64,000 nucleotides of DNA from an uncultured Agrobacterium sp. (GCA_913777615.1 CAJYTK010000013.1:310001-374000), one strand, 5' to 3'. Counted from the stretch's first letter, positions 1 through 9,728 are shown. Notes: generated by a model not told the origin, from the letters alone. Translations and numbers: made by a program.

Positions 1-684
1 ATCGCGCTGCAGGGGCCTCGTGCGGAAGCGGTTCTTGCCGAGCTTTGGGCTGGCGTTTCGGACATGAAATTCATGGACGTGCGCGAGATCCCTCTGCAAG
101 ATGTGCCCTGCATCGTCTCGCGCTCCGGTTACTCAGGCGAGGACGGTTTTGAAATTTCAATTCCTGCCGACAAGGCCGAAGAGATCGCCAAGTCCCTGCT
201 GGAGCATCCCGATTGCGAAGCCATCGGTCTTGGCGCACGCGACAGCCTGCGGCTGGAAGCCGGTCTCTGCCTCTATGGTAACGACATCGACACTACGACA
301 TCTCCGATCGAAGCATCGCTGGAATGGGCGATCCAGAAAGCGCGCCGTACAGGCGGCGACCGCGAAGGCGGCTTTCCGGGTGCGGATCGTATTCTTGGCG
401 AACTCGGTAACGGCACCAGCCGGCGCCGCGTCGGCCTGAAGCCCGAAGGTAAAGCGCCGGTGCGTGGACATTCCAAGCTTTTTGCCGATGCCGAAGGCAG
501 AAACGAAATCGGCGAGGTTACCTCCGGCGGCTTCGGACCGACCGTGGAAGGTCCGGTTGCCATGGGCTATGTGCCCACCGACTACACAACACCCGGCACG
601 GCGATCTTCGCCGAGGTTCGCGGCAAGTACCTGCCCGTTACTGTTGCCGCCCTGCCCTTCATCACGCCCACCTACAAGCGCTAA
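1..684 (+). CDS. gcvT: Aminomethyltransferase (glycine cleavage T-protein), 3' part
   Basis: The gene enters from the left edge in frame 1 and ends with TAA at 682-684, so only about the last 227 residues are visible; the start lies outside. The T-protein transfers the methylene group from the aminomethyl-lipoyl H-protein to tetrahydrofolate, releasing ammonia. Visible family signatures are the folate-pocket motif SRSGYSGEDGFE, the segment GLGARDSLRLEAGLCLYGND and the C-terminal barrel domain starting near RRVGLKPEG with EVTSGGFGPT. It is followed after 15 bp by gcvH, with a GGAGA ribosome binding site in the gap, so gcvT-gcvH-gcvP form one operon. No glycine riboswitch can be judged because the upstream region is outside the window. 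Confidence 0.97.
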   Translation: MALQGPRAEAVLAELWAGVSDMKFMDVREIPLQDVPCIVSRSGYSGEDGFEISIPADKAEEIAKSLLEHPDCEAIGLGARDSLRLEAGLCLYGNDIDTTTSPIEASLEWAIQKARRTGGDREGGFPGADRILGELGNGTSRRRVGLKPEGKAPVRGHSKLFADAEGRNEIGEVTSGGFGPTVEGPVAMGYVPTDYTTPGTAIFAEVRGKYLPVTVAALPFITPTYKR

Positions 685-699
685 TCTGCGGAGAAACCC

Positions 700-1062
700 A
701 TGCTGAAATTTACCCAGGAACACGAGTGGCTGAAGATCGAAGGCGATGTCGCCACCGTCGGCATCACCACCCACGCCGCAGAACAACTCGGCGATCTGGT
801 CTTCGTTGAATTGCCGGAAGTCGGCGCCACCTTTTCCAAGAATGGCGAAGCCGCCACCGTCGAAAGCGTCAAAGCTGCGTCGGATGTCTATTGTCCGTTG
901 GATGGCGAGATCGTCGAGATCAATCAGGCCATCGTCGATGATCCGTCGCTGGTCAATTCCGACCCGCAGGGCGCCGGTTGGTTCTTCAAGCTGAAGCTTG
1001 CCAACACCGCCGACGCCGATGCGCTGCTGGATGAAGCCGCCTATAAGGAGCTGGTAGCGTAA
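700..1062 (+). CDS. gcvH: Glycine cleavage system H-protein
   Basis: A 120-residue lipoyl carrier that shuttles the aminomethyl group between the P- and T-proteins and electrons to dihydrolipoamide dehydrogenase. The lipoylation site is Lys58 in the motif [17 protein letters not shown], and the length matches the family. The start ATG is preceded by GGAGA at good spacing. Its stop codon overlaps the gcvP start as TAATG (1060-1064), implying translational coupling. It lies between gcvT and gcvP in the classical T-H-P order. No oddities were seen. Confidence 0.98.
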   Translation: MLKFTQEHEWLKIEGDVATVGITTHAAEQLGDLVFVELPEVGATFSKNGEAATVESVKAASDVYCPLDGEIVEINQAIVDDPSLVNSDPQGAGWFFKLKLANTADADALLDEAAYKELVA

Positions 1063-3926
1063 TGGACACGCCCACCGAATTTCATTTCACCGACTACCAG
1101 CCCTATGACTTCGCCAATCGTCGTCATATCGGCCCGTCGCCGGCGGAAATGGAGGAGATGCTGAAGGTCATCGGCTATAAGAGCCTCGATGCCCTGATCG
1201 ATGCGACAGTACCCTCCTCAATCCGCCAGAAGGACCCGCTTGCCTGGGGTGCAGCACTGACCGAACGCGAGGCGCTCGACCGCCTTCGCGAGACGGCCAA
1301 CAAGAACAGGGTGCTGACATCACTGATCGGCCAGGGCTATTACGGCACCATCACGCCGCCGGTCATCCAGCGCAATATTCTGGAAAATCCGGCCTGGTAC
1401 ACCGCCTACACGCCCTACCAGCCGGAAATCTCGCAAGGCCGTCTTGAAGCGCTGCTGAACTTCCAGACGATGATCTGCGACCTGACCGGCCTCGATGTTG
1501 CCAATGCTTCGCTTCTCGATGAGGCGACCGCTGCTGCCGAAGCCATGTCCATGTGCCAGCGCGTGGCGAAGTCCAAGGCGAACGCCTTCTTCGTGGACGC
1601 AAACTGCCACCCGCAGACCATCGCGCTGATCGAGACACGCGCAGCACCGCTTGGCTGGAAAGTCGTCATCGGCAACCCTTTCACCGACCTCGATCCGGTC
1701 GATGTCTTCGGCGCGATCTTTCAATACCCGGGCACGCATGGCCATGTCAGCGATTTCTCCGGCCTCATTTCGCGTCTGCATCAGACCGGCGCGATCGCGG
1801 CAGTCGCTTGCGATCTCCTGGCACTGACGCTCCTCAAGTCTCCCGGTGAAATGGGTGCGGATATCGCTATCGGCTCCTCTCAGCGCTTCGGTGTTCCTGT
1901 TGGTTACGGCGGTCCGCACGCGGCCTTCATGTCGGTCAAGGATGCGCATAAGCGCTCTATGCCGGGTCGTCTCGTCGGCGTGTCTGTCGATGCACGTGGC
2001 AATCGTGCGTATCGTCTGTCTCTGCAGACCCGCGAGCAGCATATTCGCCGCGAGAAGGCTACCTCCAACATCTGCACCGCGCAGGTGCTGCTGGCGGTCA
2101 TGGCGTCCATGTATGGCGTCTTCCATGGCCCACAGGGCATCAAGGCTATCGCTCAGCAAACCCACCAGAAGGCGGTGCTGATGGCGAAGGGTCTGGAGAA
2201 GCTTGGCTACAAGGTCGAGCCGGAAACCTTCTTCGATACGATCACCGTCGATGTCGGCCACATGCAGGCGCTCATCCTGCGTGCAGCTGTTGCCGAAGGC
2301 GTCAACCTTCGCAAGGTCGGCTCCACCAAGATTGGCATGAGCCTTGACGAGCGCACACGCCCGGCAACGCTTGAGGCCGTCTGGCGCGCCTTTGGCGGCA
2401 GCTTCTCGATTTCCGACTTCGATCCGGATTATCGACTGCCAAAAGATCTATTGCGTACGAGCGCTTATATGACGCACCCGATCTTCCACATGAACCGCGC
2501 CGAAAGCGAAATGACGCGCTATATCCGCCGTCTTTCGGACCGCGATCTGGCTCTGGACCGCGCGATGATTCCGCTAGGTTCTTGCACAATGAAGCTCAAT
2601 GCGACAGCGGAAATGCTGCCGATCACATGGCCGGAATTTTCCGATATCCATCCTTTCGTCCCCGCCGATCAGGCGTTGGGTTACAGGGAAATGATCGACG
2701 ATCTGTCCGCCAAGCTTTGCGCTGTGACTGGTTATGACGCTTTTTCCATGCAGCCGAATTCCGGCGCGCAGGGTGAATATGCAGGCCTGCTGACGATCCG
2801 GAACTATCACCTTGCTCGTGGCGATGCACATCGCGATGTCTGCATTATCCCGACATCCGCGCATGGCACCAACCCCGCCTCCGCGCAGATGGTCGGCATG
2901 AAAGTGGTCCCTGTCAAGGTAAAGGAAAACGGCGACATCGATATCGATGATTTCCGTGCAAAAGCAGAGCAGTACGCGGAAAACCTCTCCTGCTGCATGA
3001 TCACCTATCCTTCGACCCACGGTGTTTTTGAAGAGACGGTTCGCGAGATATGCGACATCGTTCATACCCATGGTGGACAGGTCTATCTGGACGGCGCCAA
3101 TATGAACGCGATGGTCGGTCTTTCGCGTCCAGGCGATATTGGCTCGGACGTCAGCCATCTCAATCTTCACAAGACCTTCTGCATTCCGCATGGCGGCGGT
3201 GGTCCGGGTATGGGGCCGATCGGCGTCAAGGCGCATCTGGCTCCCTACCTGCCGGGACATCCGGCAAGCGATGGCCGCTCAGGCGCTGTTTCAGCAGCAC
3301 CGTTCGGCTCGCCATCGATCCTGCCGATCTCCTGGAGCTACTGCCTGATGATGGGTGGCGAAGGGCTGACGCAGGCAACCAAGGTCGCGATCCTCAACGC
3401 CAACTACATCGCGGCACGCCTGAAGGGCGCTTACGACGTCCTTTACAAGTCGGAGGCTGGACGCGTGGCGCATGAATGCATCATCGACACGCGCCCGCTC
3501 AACGACAGCTGTGGTGTGACCGTTGATGACGTGGCAAAGCGCTTGATCGATTGCGGCTTCCATGCGCCGACCATGAGCTGGCCAGTCGCCGGCACGCTGA
3601 TGATCGAGCCGACCGAGTCCGAAACGAAGGCCGAGATCGACCGCTTCTGCGACGCGATGCTCACCATCCGCCAGGAGGCTCGCGACATAGAAGAAGGCCG
3701 TGCCGACAAGCTCAATAACCCGTTGAAGAATGCGCCGCATACGGTGGAGGACCTCGTCGGGGAATGGGATCGTCCCTACAGCCGCGAGAAGGGTTGCTTC
3801 CCGCCCGGCTCGTTCCGCGTGGACAAATACTGGTCGCCGGTCAACCGCATCGACAACGTCTATGGCGACCGCAATCTCATATGCACCTGCCCGCCCATGA
3901 GCGAGTATCAGGAAGCAGCAGAGTAA
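1062..3926 (+). CDS. gcvP: Glycine dehydrogenase (decarboxylating), P-protein
   Basis: A 954-residue single-chain P-protein, the PLP enzyme that decarboxylates glycine and loads the remaining aminomethyl group onto lipoylated GcvH. Both PLP-transferase-like halves are present, so this is the fused form and not the split gcvPA/gcvPB type. The PLP lysine is Lys704 in [18 protein letters not shown]. The N-terminal half has the typical segment [15 protein letters not shown] and the substrate-site region [13 protein letters not shown]. Its length is close to the E. coli protein. The start overlaps the gcvH stop. A strong hairpin terminator follows, closing the operon. Confidence 0.98.
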   Translation: MDTPTEFHFTDYQPYDFANRRHIGPSPAEMEEMLKVIGYKSLDALIDATVPSSIRQKDPLAWGAALTEREALDRLRETANKNRVLTSLIGQGYYGTITPPVIQRNILENPAWYTAYTPYQPEISQGRLEALLNFQTMICDLTGLDVANASLLDEATAAAEAMSMCQRVAKSKANAFFVDANCHPQTIALIETRAAPLGWKVVIGNPFTDLDPVDVFGAIFQYPGTHGHVSDFSGLISRLHQTGAIAAVACDLLALTLLKSPGEMGADIAIGSSQRFGVPVGYGGPHAAFMSVKDAHKRSMPGRLVGVSVDARGNRAYRLSLQTREQHIRREKATSNICTAQVLLAVMASMYGVFHGPQGIKAIAQQTHQKAVLMAKGLEKLGYKVEPETFFDTITVDVGHMQALILRAAVAEGVNLRKVGSTKIGMSLDERTRPATLEAVWRAFGGSFSISDFDPDYRLPKDLLRTSAYMTHPIFHMNRAESEMTRYIRRLSDRDLALDRAMIPLGSCTMKLNATAEMLPITWPEFSDIHPFVPADQALGYREMIDDLSAKLCAVTGYDAFSMQPNSGAQGEYAGLLTIRNYHLARGDAHRDVCIIPTSAHGTNPASAQMVGMKVVPVKVKENGDIDIDDFRAKAEQYAENLSCCMITYPSTHGVFEETVREICDIVHTHGGQVYLDGANMNAMVGLSRPGDIGSDVSHLNLHKTFCIPHGGGGPGMGPIGVKAHLAPYLPGHPASDGRSGAVSAAPFGSPSILPISWSYCLMMGGEGLTQATKVAILNANYIAARLKGAYDVLYKSEAGRVAHECIIDTRPLNDSCGVTVDDVAKRLIDCGFHAPTMSWPVAGTLMIEPTESETKAEIDRFCDAMLTIRQEARDIEEGRADKLNNPLKNAPHTVEDLVGEWDRPYSREKGCFPPGSFRVDKYWSPVNRIDNVYGDRNLICTCPPMSEYQEAAE

Positions 3927-3934
3927 GACTGATC

Positions 3935-3970
3935 ATGAAGCCCGGAGCGATCCGGGCTTCATTCGTTTTA
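3935..3970 (+). terminator. Rho-independent terminator of gcvTHP
   Basis: An 11-bp perfect stem ATGAAGCCCGG / CCGGGCTTCAT (3935-3945 with 3952-3962) with a 6-nt loop is followed by TCGTTTTA. It lies 9 bp past the gcvP stop codon. Confidence 0.85.
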
Positions 3971-4170
3971 GCCAAACCGAATTCATGATGTGATAGCCGT
4001 GGTGGCAACATATGCGCTTGAGCCACTCTGCTGAGGAGCTTAGAGCCATCTAGAAGCAGTCGATATTTGTTACTTAAAAAACTCGGCTATATTCTCACCT
4101 ATCGCCACAGCGCTTAGCATCGTCTGCGTCAGCCTGTTTTTCGGCCAAGACCGAATGGCGAAATAGCCGA

Positions 4171-4579
4171 GGCGTCCTCCATCATCCTGCGACCGACCTC
4201 GACCGATTTAAGTCCACCAGTGACAGAGTGGGGCATGTGATCGGCTTTAAGGTCATCAGCCGTTTTGCTCGCCATCTGCAGGATTTGGCAAGTCCAGATG
4301 ACTTGGTCGACAGAATGGGTGCCAAGGAGTTGGTATTATTCATGGCGTCCAGCGACGGGCGAAATATGCTAGAGCGCGTTGAACGCCTGCGGGTAGGGTT
4401 ATCAGCCCTTTACCCAGACGTTGATCCAGAGACGCCTGTGACGGCGAGCTTCGAGGTTGTCCGGTTTGAGCCTGACGAAAGTTTCCGGCAGGCCTATGAG
4501 CGCCCGCTGCGCTGCTCTATCCGCCTCGAAGGATGTGAGCAGAACGAACACCGTGGCGGATCTCGGCGAGGCAGCGTAA
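4171..4579 (+). pseudogene. GGDEF-domain (diguanylate cyclase) remnant
   Basis: Conceptual translation in the frame of 4195-4227 gives DLDRFKSTSDRVGHVIG, which matches the conserved D-[LI]-D-x-FK-x-[IST]-ND-x-x-GH-x-x-GD of GGDEF domains. It runs on into a domain core with ARHLQDLASPDDLVDRMG, where the catalytic GG[DE]EF reads GAKEL. A frameshift near 4180-4197 is needed to connect the upstream strand SSIIL. A second one near 4500 restores ASKDVSRTN, equivalent to the C-terminal AKxxGRNR of the family, and that frame stops at 4577-4579. No N-terminal sensor or start codon is recognisable. The catalytic motif is lost and two frameshifts are needed, so I call it a decayed fragment. Part of it can still be read as a 211-codon open frame from GTG 4228. 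Confidence 0.75.
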
Positions 4580-4611
4580 AGCTCTCTTTCCAGCCAGTGA
4601 CCCAGATACCT

Positions 4612-5112
4612 TTAGCGGGTGAGCCGGATATCCGCGGTGACAACGGTCGGTCCATTGGCGCCGTCCTTGTCTGTCGTTCTCAATCGCAAGCCATTACGTC
4701 CAAGCTTGCTGATGGTCATACCCGCCACGCGATCGCCGTTGATGTCACGGTTCCAGCGAACCGTCAGGTTGATGTTGTCGCCTCTTCGGCTGCCGCTGAG
4801 TGCGGAGGGGCGACCGGAAGGACCGACATAATTTCCGCTATATCGGGTGCCCCGCGCGGTTAGGTCCGCCGAGATTGCTCGGCGCACGACAACAAAACCA
4901 CGGCATGTGCCGTTCATCTGCAATGATGGTCCAGACGCAGTGGCCTGAAACGTGCAGTTGACATTGACCGGACGAGAGCCGATCCGCGTGGTTACCGTGC
5001 CGCTGCCTTTCCAGTTCCCACCGAGCGAGGACAGAAAGGTGGTTTCATCTGCCACTGCGGGCGTGGAGATAAGTGCCGCCAAGGCGAAAAGGCACGCTGT
5101 GTTTAGTTTCAT
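4612..5112 (-). CDS. Secreted hypothetical protein, lipocalin-like fold possible
   Basis: A 166-residue protein with a clear Sec signal peptide (hydrophobic residues 6-18, probable cleavage after AVA at residue 21). The mature part starts ETTFLSSLGGNWKGSGTV, has two cysteines (Cys53, Cys70) that could form a disulfide, and consists of alternating short hydrophobic/polar stretches suggesting an antiparallel beta-sheet or barrel. The LGGNWKGSG opening resembles small ligand-binding beta-barrel families, but I cannot assign a family or function. It is monocistronic, facing the GGDEF remnant (32 bp from the remnant's stop) and divergent from the MFS gene. It is probably periplasmic. Confidence 0.8.
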   Translation of the reverse strand: MKLNTACLFALAALISTPAVADETTFLSSLGGNWKGSGTVTTRIGSRPVNVNCTFQATASGPSLQMNGTCRGFVVVRRAISADLTARGTRYSGNYVGPSGRPSALSGSRRGDNINLTVRWNRDINGDRVAGMTISKLGRNGLRLRTTDKDGANGPTVVTADIRLTR

Positions 5113-5248
5113 GATGATCGCTCCCTATTGAGGAACGCCAACGGTGGGACTTGAATAGAGTTCCTAAATTAGATCGTTATGGACTATAGCAACCAATAAC
5201 GTTTTCGTGCGTTTGTCGCTCGCTTCACTCCTATTCGGAAATACGCAG

Positions 5249-6508
5249 ATGACATCCATCACCTCTCCTGCCCCCGGCCGAGGCTCTGTTCAACAGCCGA
5301 GTGGCATCAGCGATCGCACTCTATTTGCTCTCGCGGTGCTAAACTTTTTTCTAGCGGATGCACGCGATGGGCTCGGTCCCTTTCTTGATGCGTTTCTGGC
5401 CACGAATGGCTGGTCCCCAATGCAGTTGGGGGTCATTGCAACGGTCGGCGGTCTCGTTGGCCTCGCCGCCACACCGCTTTGCGGCGCTCTCGTTGATGGC
5501 ACGACATGGAAGCGCACGCTAATTGCAGTGCCAGTCATTCTCGTTACCGCGGGTGCGCTTCTTACCTTGATCTTCCCGACGGAGACCGTTGTCTGGGGCG
5601 GTCAGATCATGACGGCCGTCGTTGGCGCAACGGTTGGCCCGGCGCTTGCCGGACTGACGCTGGGTCTTGTCGGCGAAAAGTTGTTCTCGAAGCAAATCTC
5701 GCGCAACGAGTTTTGGAACCACGGCGGCAATTTTGCTTCTTTGTTTGCCACCTATGTTGCCGTCTCTTACTTCGGCATTTCCGGTGTCATCGGCCTGATG
5801 GTCATCACCGCAATCGGAACGTTGATAGCGATCACGGCGATCGATCCCAACCGTATTGATCATAAAGTGGCACGCGGTCTCGGTCATGATGAGGGCGAAC
5901 CCGGGCCTTCAGGTTTCGGCGTATTGTGGCATGAGCGCGGGCTCATCCTGCTTGCCATCATTCTGCTGATCTTCCATTTCGGCAATGCGCCGATGGGCCG
6001 ACTGATTGCTCAGGATTTCGCAGTCGAACTCAACTCGCCCTTCAAAACAACGGCAATCATCACCGGTGTCGCACAGTTCGCCATGATCTTCGTGGCAGCT
6101 CTTGCTCCCTGGCTTATTCGCCGCTTCGGACTCTCTGCGGTTTTCCTGATTGCGCTGGCGGCCTTGCCTTTGCGCGGATTGTTGGCGGCATCCTTTGAGC
6201 AGTTCTGGGTGGTCTATCCCGTTCAGCTTCTGGATGGCATCGGTGCCGGCCTTCTTGGTATCGCGACGCCGGTTGCAGTCGAGCGCATCTTGAAGGGTAC
6301 CGGTCGCTTCAATGTTGGCCTTGCGAGCGTGATGACCGTTCAAGGCATCGGCGCGTCGCTCAGCAACGGCGTTGCAGGATGGCTTACCACGGAAGGCGGC
6401 TTCGCGCTCTCGCATCTGGTCGGCGGTGGTATCGCGGCGATTGCAATATTACTCTTCATTTTCTTCCGGCGGGATATCGTTCCGAAGGACGAGCCTGAGA
6501 CAATGTAA
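5249..6508 (+). CDS. MFS family transporter
   Basis: About 419 residues from ATG 5249; a GTG at 5207 in the same frame would add 14 residues, but the second start fits better with the residue pattern before the first membrane helix. The protein has about twelve hydrophobic segments split by a central polar loop (around RIDHKVARGLGHDEGEPG), the 6+6 layout of the major facilitator superfamily. Repeated glycine-rich helices and the segment FWNHGGNFASLFATY are visible. It should act in the inner membrane as a proton-coupled importer or exporter, but the substrate cannot be inferred from sequence or neighbours. It converges on fpr, with a shared terminator between them. Confidence 0.9.
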   Translation: MTSITSPAPGRGSVQQPSGISDRTLFALAVLNFFLADARDGLGPFLDAFLATNGWSPMQLGVIATVGGLVGLAATPLCGALVDGTTWKRTLIAVPVILVTAGALLTLIFPTETVVWGGQIMTAVVGATVGPALAGLTLGLVGEKLFSKQISRNEFWNHGGNFASLFATYVAVSYFGISGVIGLMVITAIGTLIAITAIDPNRIDHKVARGLGHDEGEPGPSGFGVLWHERGLILLAIILLIFHFGNAPMGRLIAQDFAVELNSPFKTTAIITGVAQFAMIFVAALAPWLIRRFGLSAVFLIALAALPLRGLLAASFEQFWVVYPVQLLDGIGAGLLGIATPVAVERILKGTGRFNVGLASVMTVQGIGASLSNGVAGWLTTEGGFALSHLVGGGIAAIAILLFIFFRRDIVPKDEPETM

Positions 6509-6528
6509 GCCACACATCACGGAAAACA

Positions 6529-6556
6529 AAAAAGGAGGCACCTAGCCTCCTTTTTC
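6529..6556. terminator. Bidirectional terminator between MFS gene and fpr
   Basis: A perfect 11-bp stem AAAAAGGAGGC / GCCTCCTTTTT (6529-6539 with 6545-6555) with a 5-nt loop. It has an A-run on one side and a T-run on the other, so it can serve both converging genes. Confidence 0.85.
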
Positions 6557-6574
6557 TTGAGATATCAAAATGCG

Positions 6575-7387
6575 TCAGCCGACGAAGGCGCGCTCGATGA
6601 CGAATTCCGCCGGCTTGTTGTTGGCACCTTCGGTCAGCCCTGCCTTCTCCAGCAGTTCCTTTGTGTCCTTCAGCATCGCCGAAGAACCGCAGATCATGCC
6701 GCGGTCGATTGCAGGGTCGAGCGGCGGGACGCCGAGATCGGCGAACATTTTGCCGTTTGCGATCAGGTCGGTGATGCGCCCCTTGAAGGGATAGTCCTCA
6801 CGTGTCACCGTCGCATAGTGCTTCAGCTTGTTGCCGACAATCTCGCTCAGGAACTCGTGGTTCTTGATTTCCTCCACAAGATCGAAGCCGTATTTCAGTT
6901 CGGCGACATCCCGGCAGGTATGGGTGAGAATAACTTCCTCGAACTTTTCATAAGTTTCCGGGTCGCGAATAAGGCTTGCGAATGGAGCGATACCCGTTCC
7001 GGTCGAAAACATGTAAAGACGTTTGCCAGGCGTGAGCGCGTCGAGCACAAGCGTTCCCGTCGGCTTCTTGCGCATTAGGACCGTATCACCTGGCTTGATT
7101 GCCTGCAGGTGAGAGGTCAGCGGACCGTTCGGCACTTTGATGGAAAAGAACTCGAGCTCTTCGTCCCAGGATGGGCTGGCGATGGAGTAGGCGCGGTAGA
7201 TCGGCTTGTCGCCGACCATGAGGCCGATCATGGCAAATTCACCGGAGCGGAAGCGGAACCCAGCCGGGCGCGTCATGCGGAAGCGAAAAAGGTGATCGGT
7301 GTAATGCTCCACCGAAAGAACGGTCTCGGCATAGACGCCGTCCGGGGTCTTGATCGCAAATTCTTCCGTTTTGGCTGGAGCGTTCAT
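6575..7387 (-). CDS. fpr: Ferredoxin-NADP+ reductase
   Basis: A 270-residue FAD flavoprotein of the bacterial Fpr type that exchanges electrons between NADPH and ferredoxin/flavodoxin. The FAD-binding motif RAYS is at residues 65-68, the NADP-binding loop GTGIAPFAS begins near 130, and the C-terminus FVIERAFVG is the family-typical end that stacks near the flavin. ATG 7387 is preferred because GGAAAG lies just before it; an in-frame ATG at 7402 would add five residues. It lies downstream of the siroheme/sulfite reductase genes, so it plausibly feeds electrons through ferredoxin to the ferredoxin-type sulfite reductase (inference). The 145-bp leader carries a large dyad element described separately. 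Confidence 0.95.
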   Translation of the reverse strand: MNAPAKTEEFAIKTPDGVYAETVLSVEHYTDHLFRFRMTRPAGFRFRSGEFAMIGLMVGDKPIYRAYSIASPSWDEELEFFSIKVPNGPLTSHLQAIKPGDTVLMRKKPTGTLVLDALTPGKRLYMFSTGTGIAPFASLIRDPETYEKFEEVILTHTCRDVAELKYGFDLVEEIKNHEFLSEIVGNKLKHYATVTREDYPFKGRITDLIANGKMFADLGVPPLDPAIDRGMICGSSAMLKDTKELLEKAGLTEGANNKPAEFVIERAFVG

Positions 7388-7416
7388 TCTCTTTCCGTCC
7401 ATTTCACAAAAAACCA

Positions 7417-7476
7417 GACATTCTCGTTACGGGGAAGTATACCATCCGCCTCCCCATTTGAAGGTATGAGAATGTC
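7417..7476. promoter_or_regulatory. 60-bp dyad element in the fpr leader
   Basis: Perfect 9-bp inverted arms GACATTCTC (7417-7425) and GAGAATGTC (7468-7476) enclose a second pair GGGGA (7431-7435) / TCCCC (7451-7455). The element is 30 bp before the fpr start codon and lacks a T-run, so it looks like an operator or a structured 5' leader and not a terminator. Function is not known. Confidence 0.45.
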
Positions 7477-7494
7477 ATTGGAGCTATGCAGGTG

Positions 7495-7521
7495 GAAATA
7501 TGTATCAATACCTCATATTTC
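7495..7521. promoter_or_regulatory. Inverted repeat between DUF934 gene and fpr
   Basis: Perfect 8-bp arms GAAATATG (7495-7502) and CATATTTC (7514-7521) are separated by 11 bp that themselves contain ATCAATACC. It sits 12 bp beyond the DUF934 stop codon and about 108 bp before fpr. It could be an operator for a dimeric regulator; no regulator is assigned. Confidence 0.35.
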
Positions 7522-7532
7522 CTCGCAATGGT

Positions 7533-8039
7533 TCATACTGCCGCACGCCTTCGCCAGCTATAGGTTTCACCCTCTACGGAGGATCTTGCCGCCGGCTGGT
7601 AGTAGACATCGATGCCGGGTAACCGGTTTTCGGACAAACGACGGAGTGCAGTTTCGTTGGAGACGCTGAAAGTGGTGAAGCCCGTTCTCAGCATCAGCGG
7701 TACCTGGTCGATGAGCACATCGCCAACGGCGCGCAGCTCACCCTGGTAATTCAGACGTGTGCGCAGAAGGGATGCGTGGCTGAAGCCGCGGCCGTCATTG
7801 AAGGCCGGGAAGCTCACCGCGATAAGCGCGATCCGATCAATGAAGGGTGCAAGCTTCGTTACATCATCCGCAGGTGTTATGAGAACGCCGAGACCTACAT
7901 CATTGCTCTCTGCCGCCCGCGTCAGAAAGGTCGCCAGTGGCAAGACCGCGTTCTGCCCCTCGCCTGCTTCGACGCCCTCGCCCTCGGTGATCCAGGGGTC
8001 ATTTTCGACGAAGCCTTTTTCGGTCCAGATTTTCGTCAT
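7533..8039 (-). CDS. DUF934 family protein, sulfite-reductase associated
   Basis: A 168-residue protein matching DUF934, with the conserved C-terminal part FSVSNETALRRL followed by YYQPA. In alphaproteobacteria this family is encoded directly after the sulfite/nitrite reductase hemoprotein and is assumed to support sulfite reduction; its biochemical role is not established. The start at ATG 8039 is chosen because TGAGGA, overlapping the sulfite reductase stop codon (8050-8052), gives a ribosome binding site at correct spacing. A longer frame to 8105 would overlap the upstream gene by more than 50 bp. It is the third gene of cysG-DUF2849-cysI-DUF934 counted after cysG. Confidence 0.9.
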   Translation of the reverse strand: MTKIWTEKGFVENDPWITEGEGVEAGEGQNAVLPLATFLTRAAESNDVGLGVLITPADDVTKLAPFIDRIALIAVSFPAFNDGRGFSHASLLRTRLNYQGELRAVGDVLIDQVPLMLRTGFTTFSVSNETALRRLSENRLPGIDVYYQPAARSSVEGETYSWRRRAAV

Positions 8040-8049
8040 TTCAAATTCC

Positions 8050-9720
8050 TCAAGCGGCTTCTGCGGTGGCAGGATAAAGGGCGTCCTTGAAAGGTTGCGG
8101 TCCAACGCGACGGTAGGCCTCCAGGAAAGTTTCCTCCTTGGACAGGCGCAGGCCGAGATACGTGTCTACGATCGTCTCGACCGCATCCGTTACCTTTTCC
8201 GGTTCAAATCCGCGCCCGATGATTTCGCCGATCGAGGAATTCTCATCGCCGGAACCACCAAGGGTTATCTGATAAAGTTCAGCACCCTTCTTCTCGACGC
8301 CCAGCAGGCCGATATGGCCAACATGGTGGTGACCACAGGCGTTGATACAGCCGGAAATCTTGATCTTCAATTCACCGATTTCCGCCTGACGCTCAGCCGC
8401 GCCGAAACGTCTGGAAATTTCCTGCGAGACCGGAATGGAGCGCGCATTGGCGAGCGCGCAGTAGTCCAGACCGGGACAGGCAATGATATCCGTAATGAGG
8501 CCTGCATTCGCTGTTGCAAGACCCGCACCCTGTAGCGCGCGGTATACCGGCTCCAAATCTGCAAGGGCAACGTGAGGGAGAATGATGTTCTGCTCGTGGC
8601 TGATGCGGATTTCGTCGAAGGCATATTCCGCAGCAATATCAGCGACCACGTCCATCTGTTCGTCCGACGCATCTCCCGGAATGCCGCCAATAGGCTTCAG
8701 CGAGACCGTCACCATCCCATAATCCGGATGCTTGTGCGGCTGAACGTTTTGGTCGACCCAGCGGGCGAAATCCGCGTCCGTCTTCTTCCAGCGGGCGAGG
8801 CTCTCCCAGCTCTCCGGGCGGTCCCTTAGCTGAGGCGGCGCGAAATAGGTGGTGATCGCTGCGATATCGCCATCGGGAAGTTTCAGTTCGCCATTTTTCA
8901 GGTGAACAAACTCCGCCTCCACCTGGCGCGCGAGTTCTTCCGCGCCGGTCTCATGCACGAGGATCTTGATACGGGCCTTATATTTGTTGTCGCGACGACC
9001 ATGCAGATTGTACACGCGCATGATTGCGGTTGTGTATGACAGCAAATCCTCTTCGGGCAGGAAATCGCGGATTTTCTTGGCGATCATCGGGGTTCTGCCC
9101 TGCCCGCCGCCGACATAAACGGCAAAGCCGATTTCGCCCTTGTCGTTCTTCTTCAGGTGCAGGCCGATATCGTGAACCTGAATGGCGGCGCGATCGCGCT
9201 CCGCACCGGTCACGGCGATTTTGAACTTGCGCGGCAGGAACGAGAATTCCGGATGCACGGAAGACCATTGGCGCAGGATTTCCGCGTAAGGGCGCGGATC
9301 GGCGACCTCGTCCGCCGCAGCGCCGGCGAAATGATCGGCGGTGACGTTGCGAATGCAGTTGCCGGACGTTTGAAGAGCGTGCATTTCAACGCTCGCCAAC
9401 TCATCCAGAATGGCGGGCGTATCCGCCAGACGCGGCCAGTTGTACTGGATGTTCTGACGAGTGGTGAAGTGACCATAGCCACGGTCGTATTTGCGCGCGA
9501 TATGCGCCAGCATACGCATCTGTTTGGAGTTCAGCGTTCCGTAGGGAATCGCGACGCGTAGCATATAGGCATGTAGCTGGAGATAGACGCCATTCATCAG
9601 ACGCAAGGGCTTGAACGCATCTTCTGCCAGCTCACCCGACAGGCGACGCTCCACTTGATCACGAAACTGTTCCACGCGACCCTTTACGAAGGCGTGGTCG
9701 AACTCGTCATAACGATACAT
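8050..9720 (-). CDS. cysI: Sulfite (nitrite/sulfite) reductase hemoprotein, ferredoxin type
   Basis: A 556-residue siroheme/[4Fe-4S] reductase that reduces sulfite to sulfide by six electrons. The four cluster/siroheme cysteines are visible as Cys415 and Cys421 in ACPGLDYC and Cys458 and Cys462 in SGCINACG. The two ferredoxin-like half domains and the N-terminal region RMLAHIARKYDRGYGHFTTRQN are typical of this superfamily. No CysJ flavoprotein gene is nearby, whereas cysG (siroheme), two accessory genes and fpr are, so assimilatory sulfite reduction with ferredoxin as donor is most likely. Nitrite reductase cannot be strictly excluded from sequence alone. A TGAGGA ribosome binding site precedes ATG 9720. 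Confidence 0.93.
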   Translation of the reverse strand: MYRYDEFDHAFVKGRVEQFRDQVERRLSGELAEDAFKPLRLMNGVYLQLHAYMLRVAIPYGTLNSKQMRMLAHIARKYDRGYGHFTTRQNIQYNWPRLADTPAILDELASVEMHALQTSGNCIRNVTADHFAGAAADEVADPRPYAEILRQWSSVHPEFSFLPRKFKIAVTGAERDRAAIQVHDIGLHLKKNDKGEIGFAVYVGGGQGRTPMIAKKIRDFLPEEDLLSYTTAIMRVYNLHGRRDNKYKARIKILVHETGAEELARQVEAEFVHLKNGELKLPDGDIAAITTYFAPPQLRDRPESWESLARWKKTDADFARWVDQNVQPHKHPDYGMVTVSLKPIGGIPGDASDEQMDVVADIAAEYAFDEIRISHEQNIILPHVALADLEPVYRALQGAGLATANAGLITDIIACPGLDYCALANARSIPVSQEISRRFGAAERQAEIGELKIKISGCINACGHHHVGHIGLLGVEKKGAELYQITLGGSGDENSSIGEIIGRGFEPEKVTDAVETIVDTYLGLRLSKEETFLEAYRRVGPQPFKDALYPATAEAA

Positions 9721-9728
9721 GATATTCC

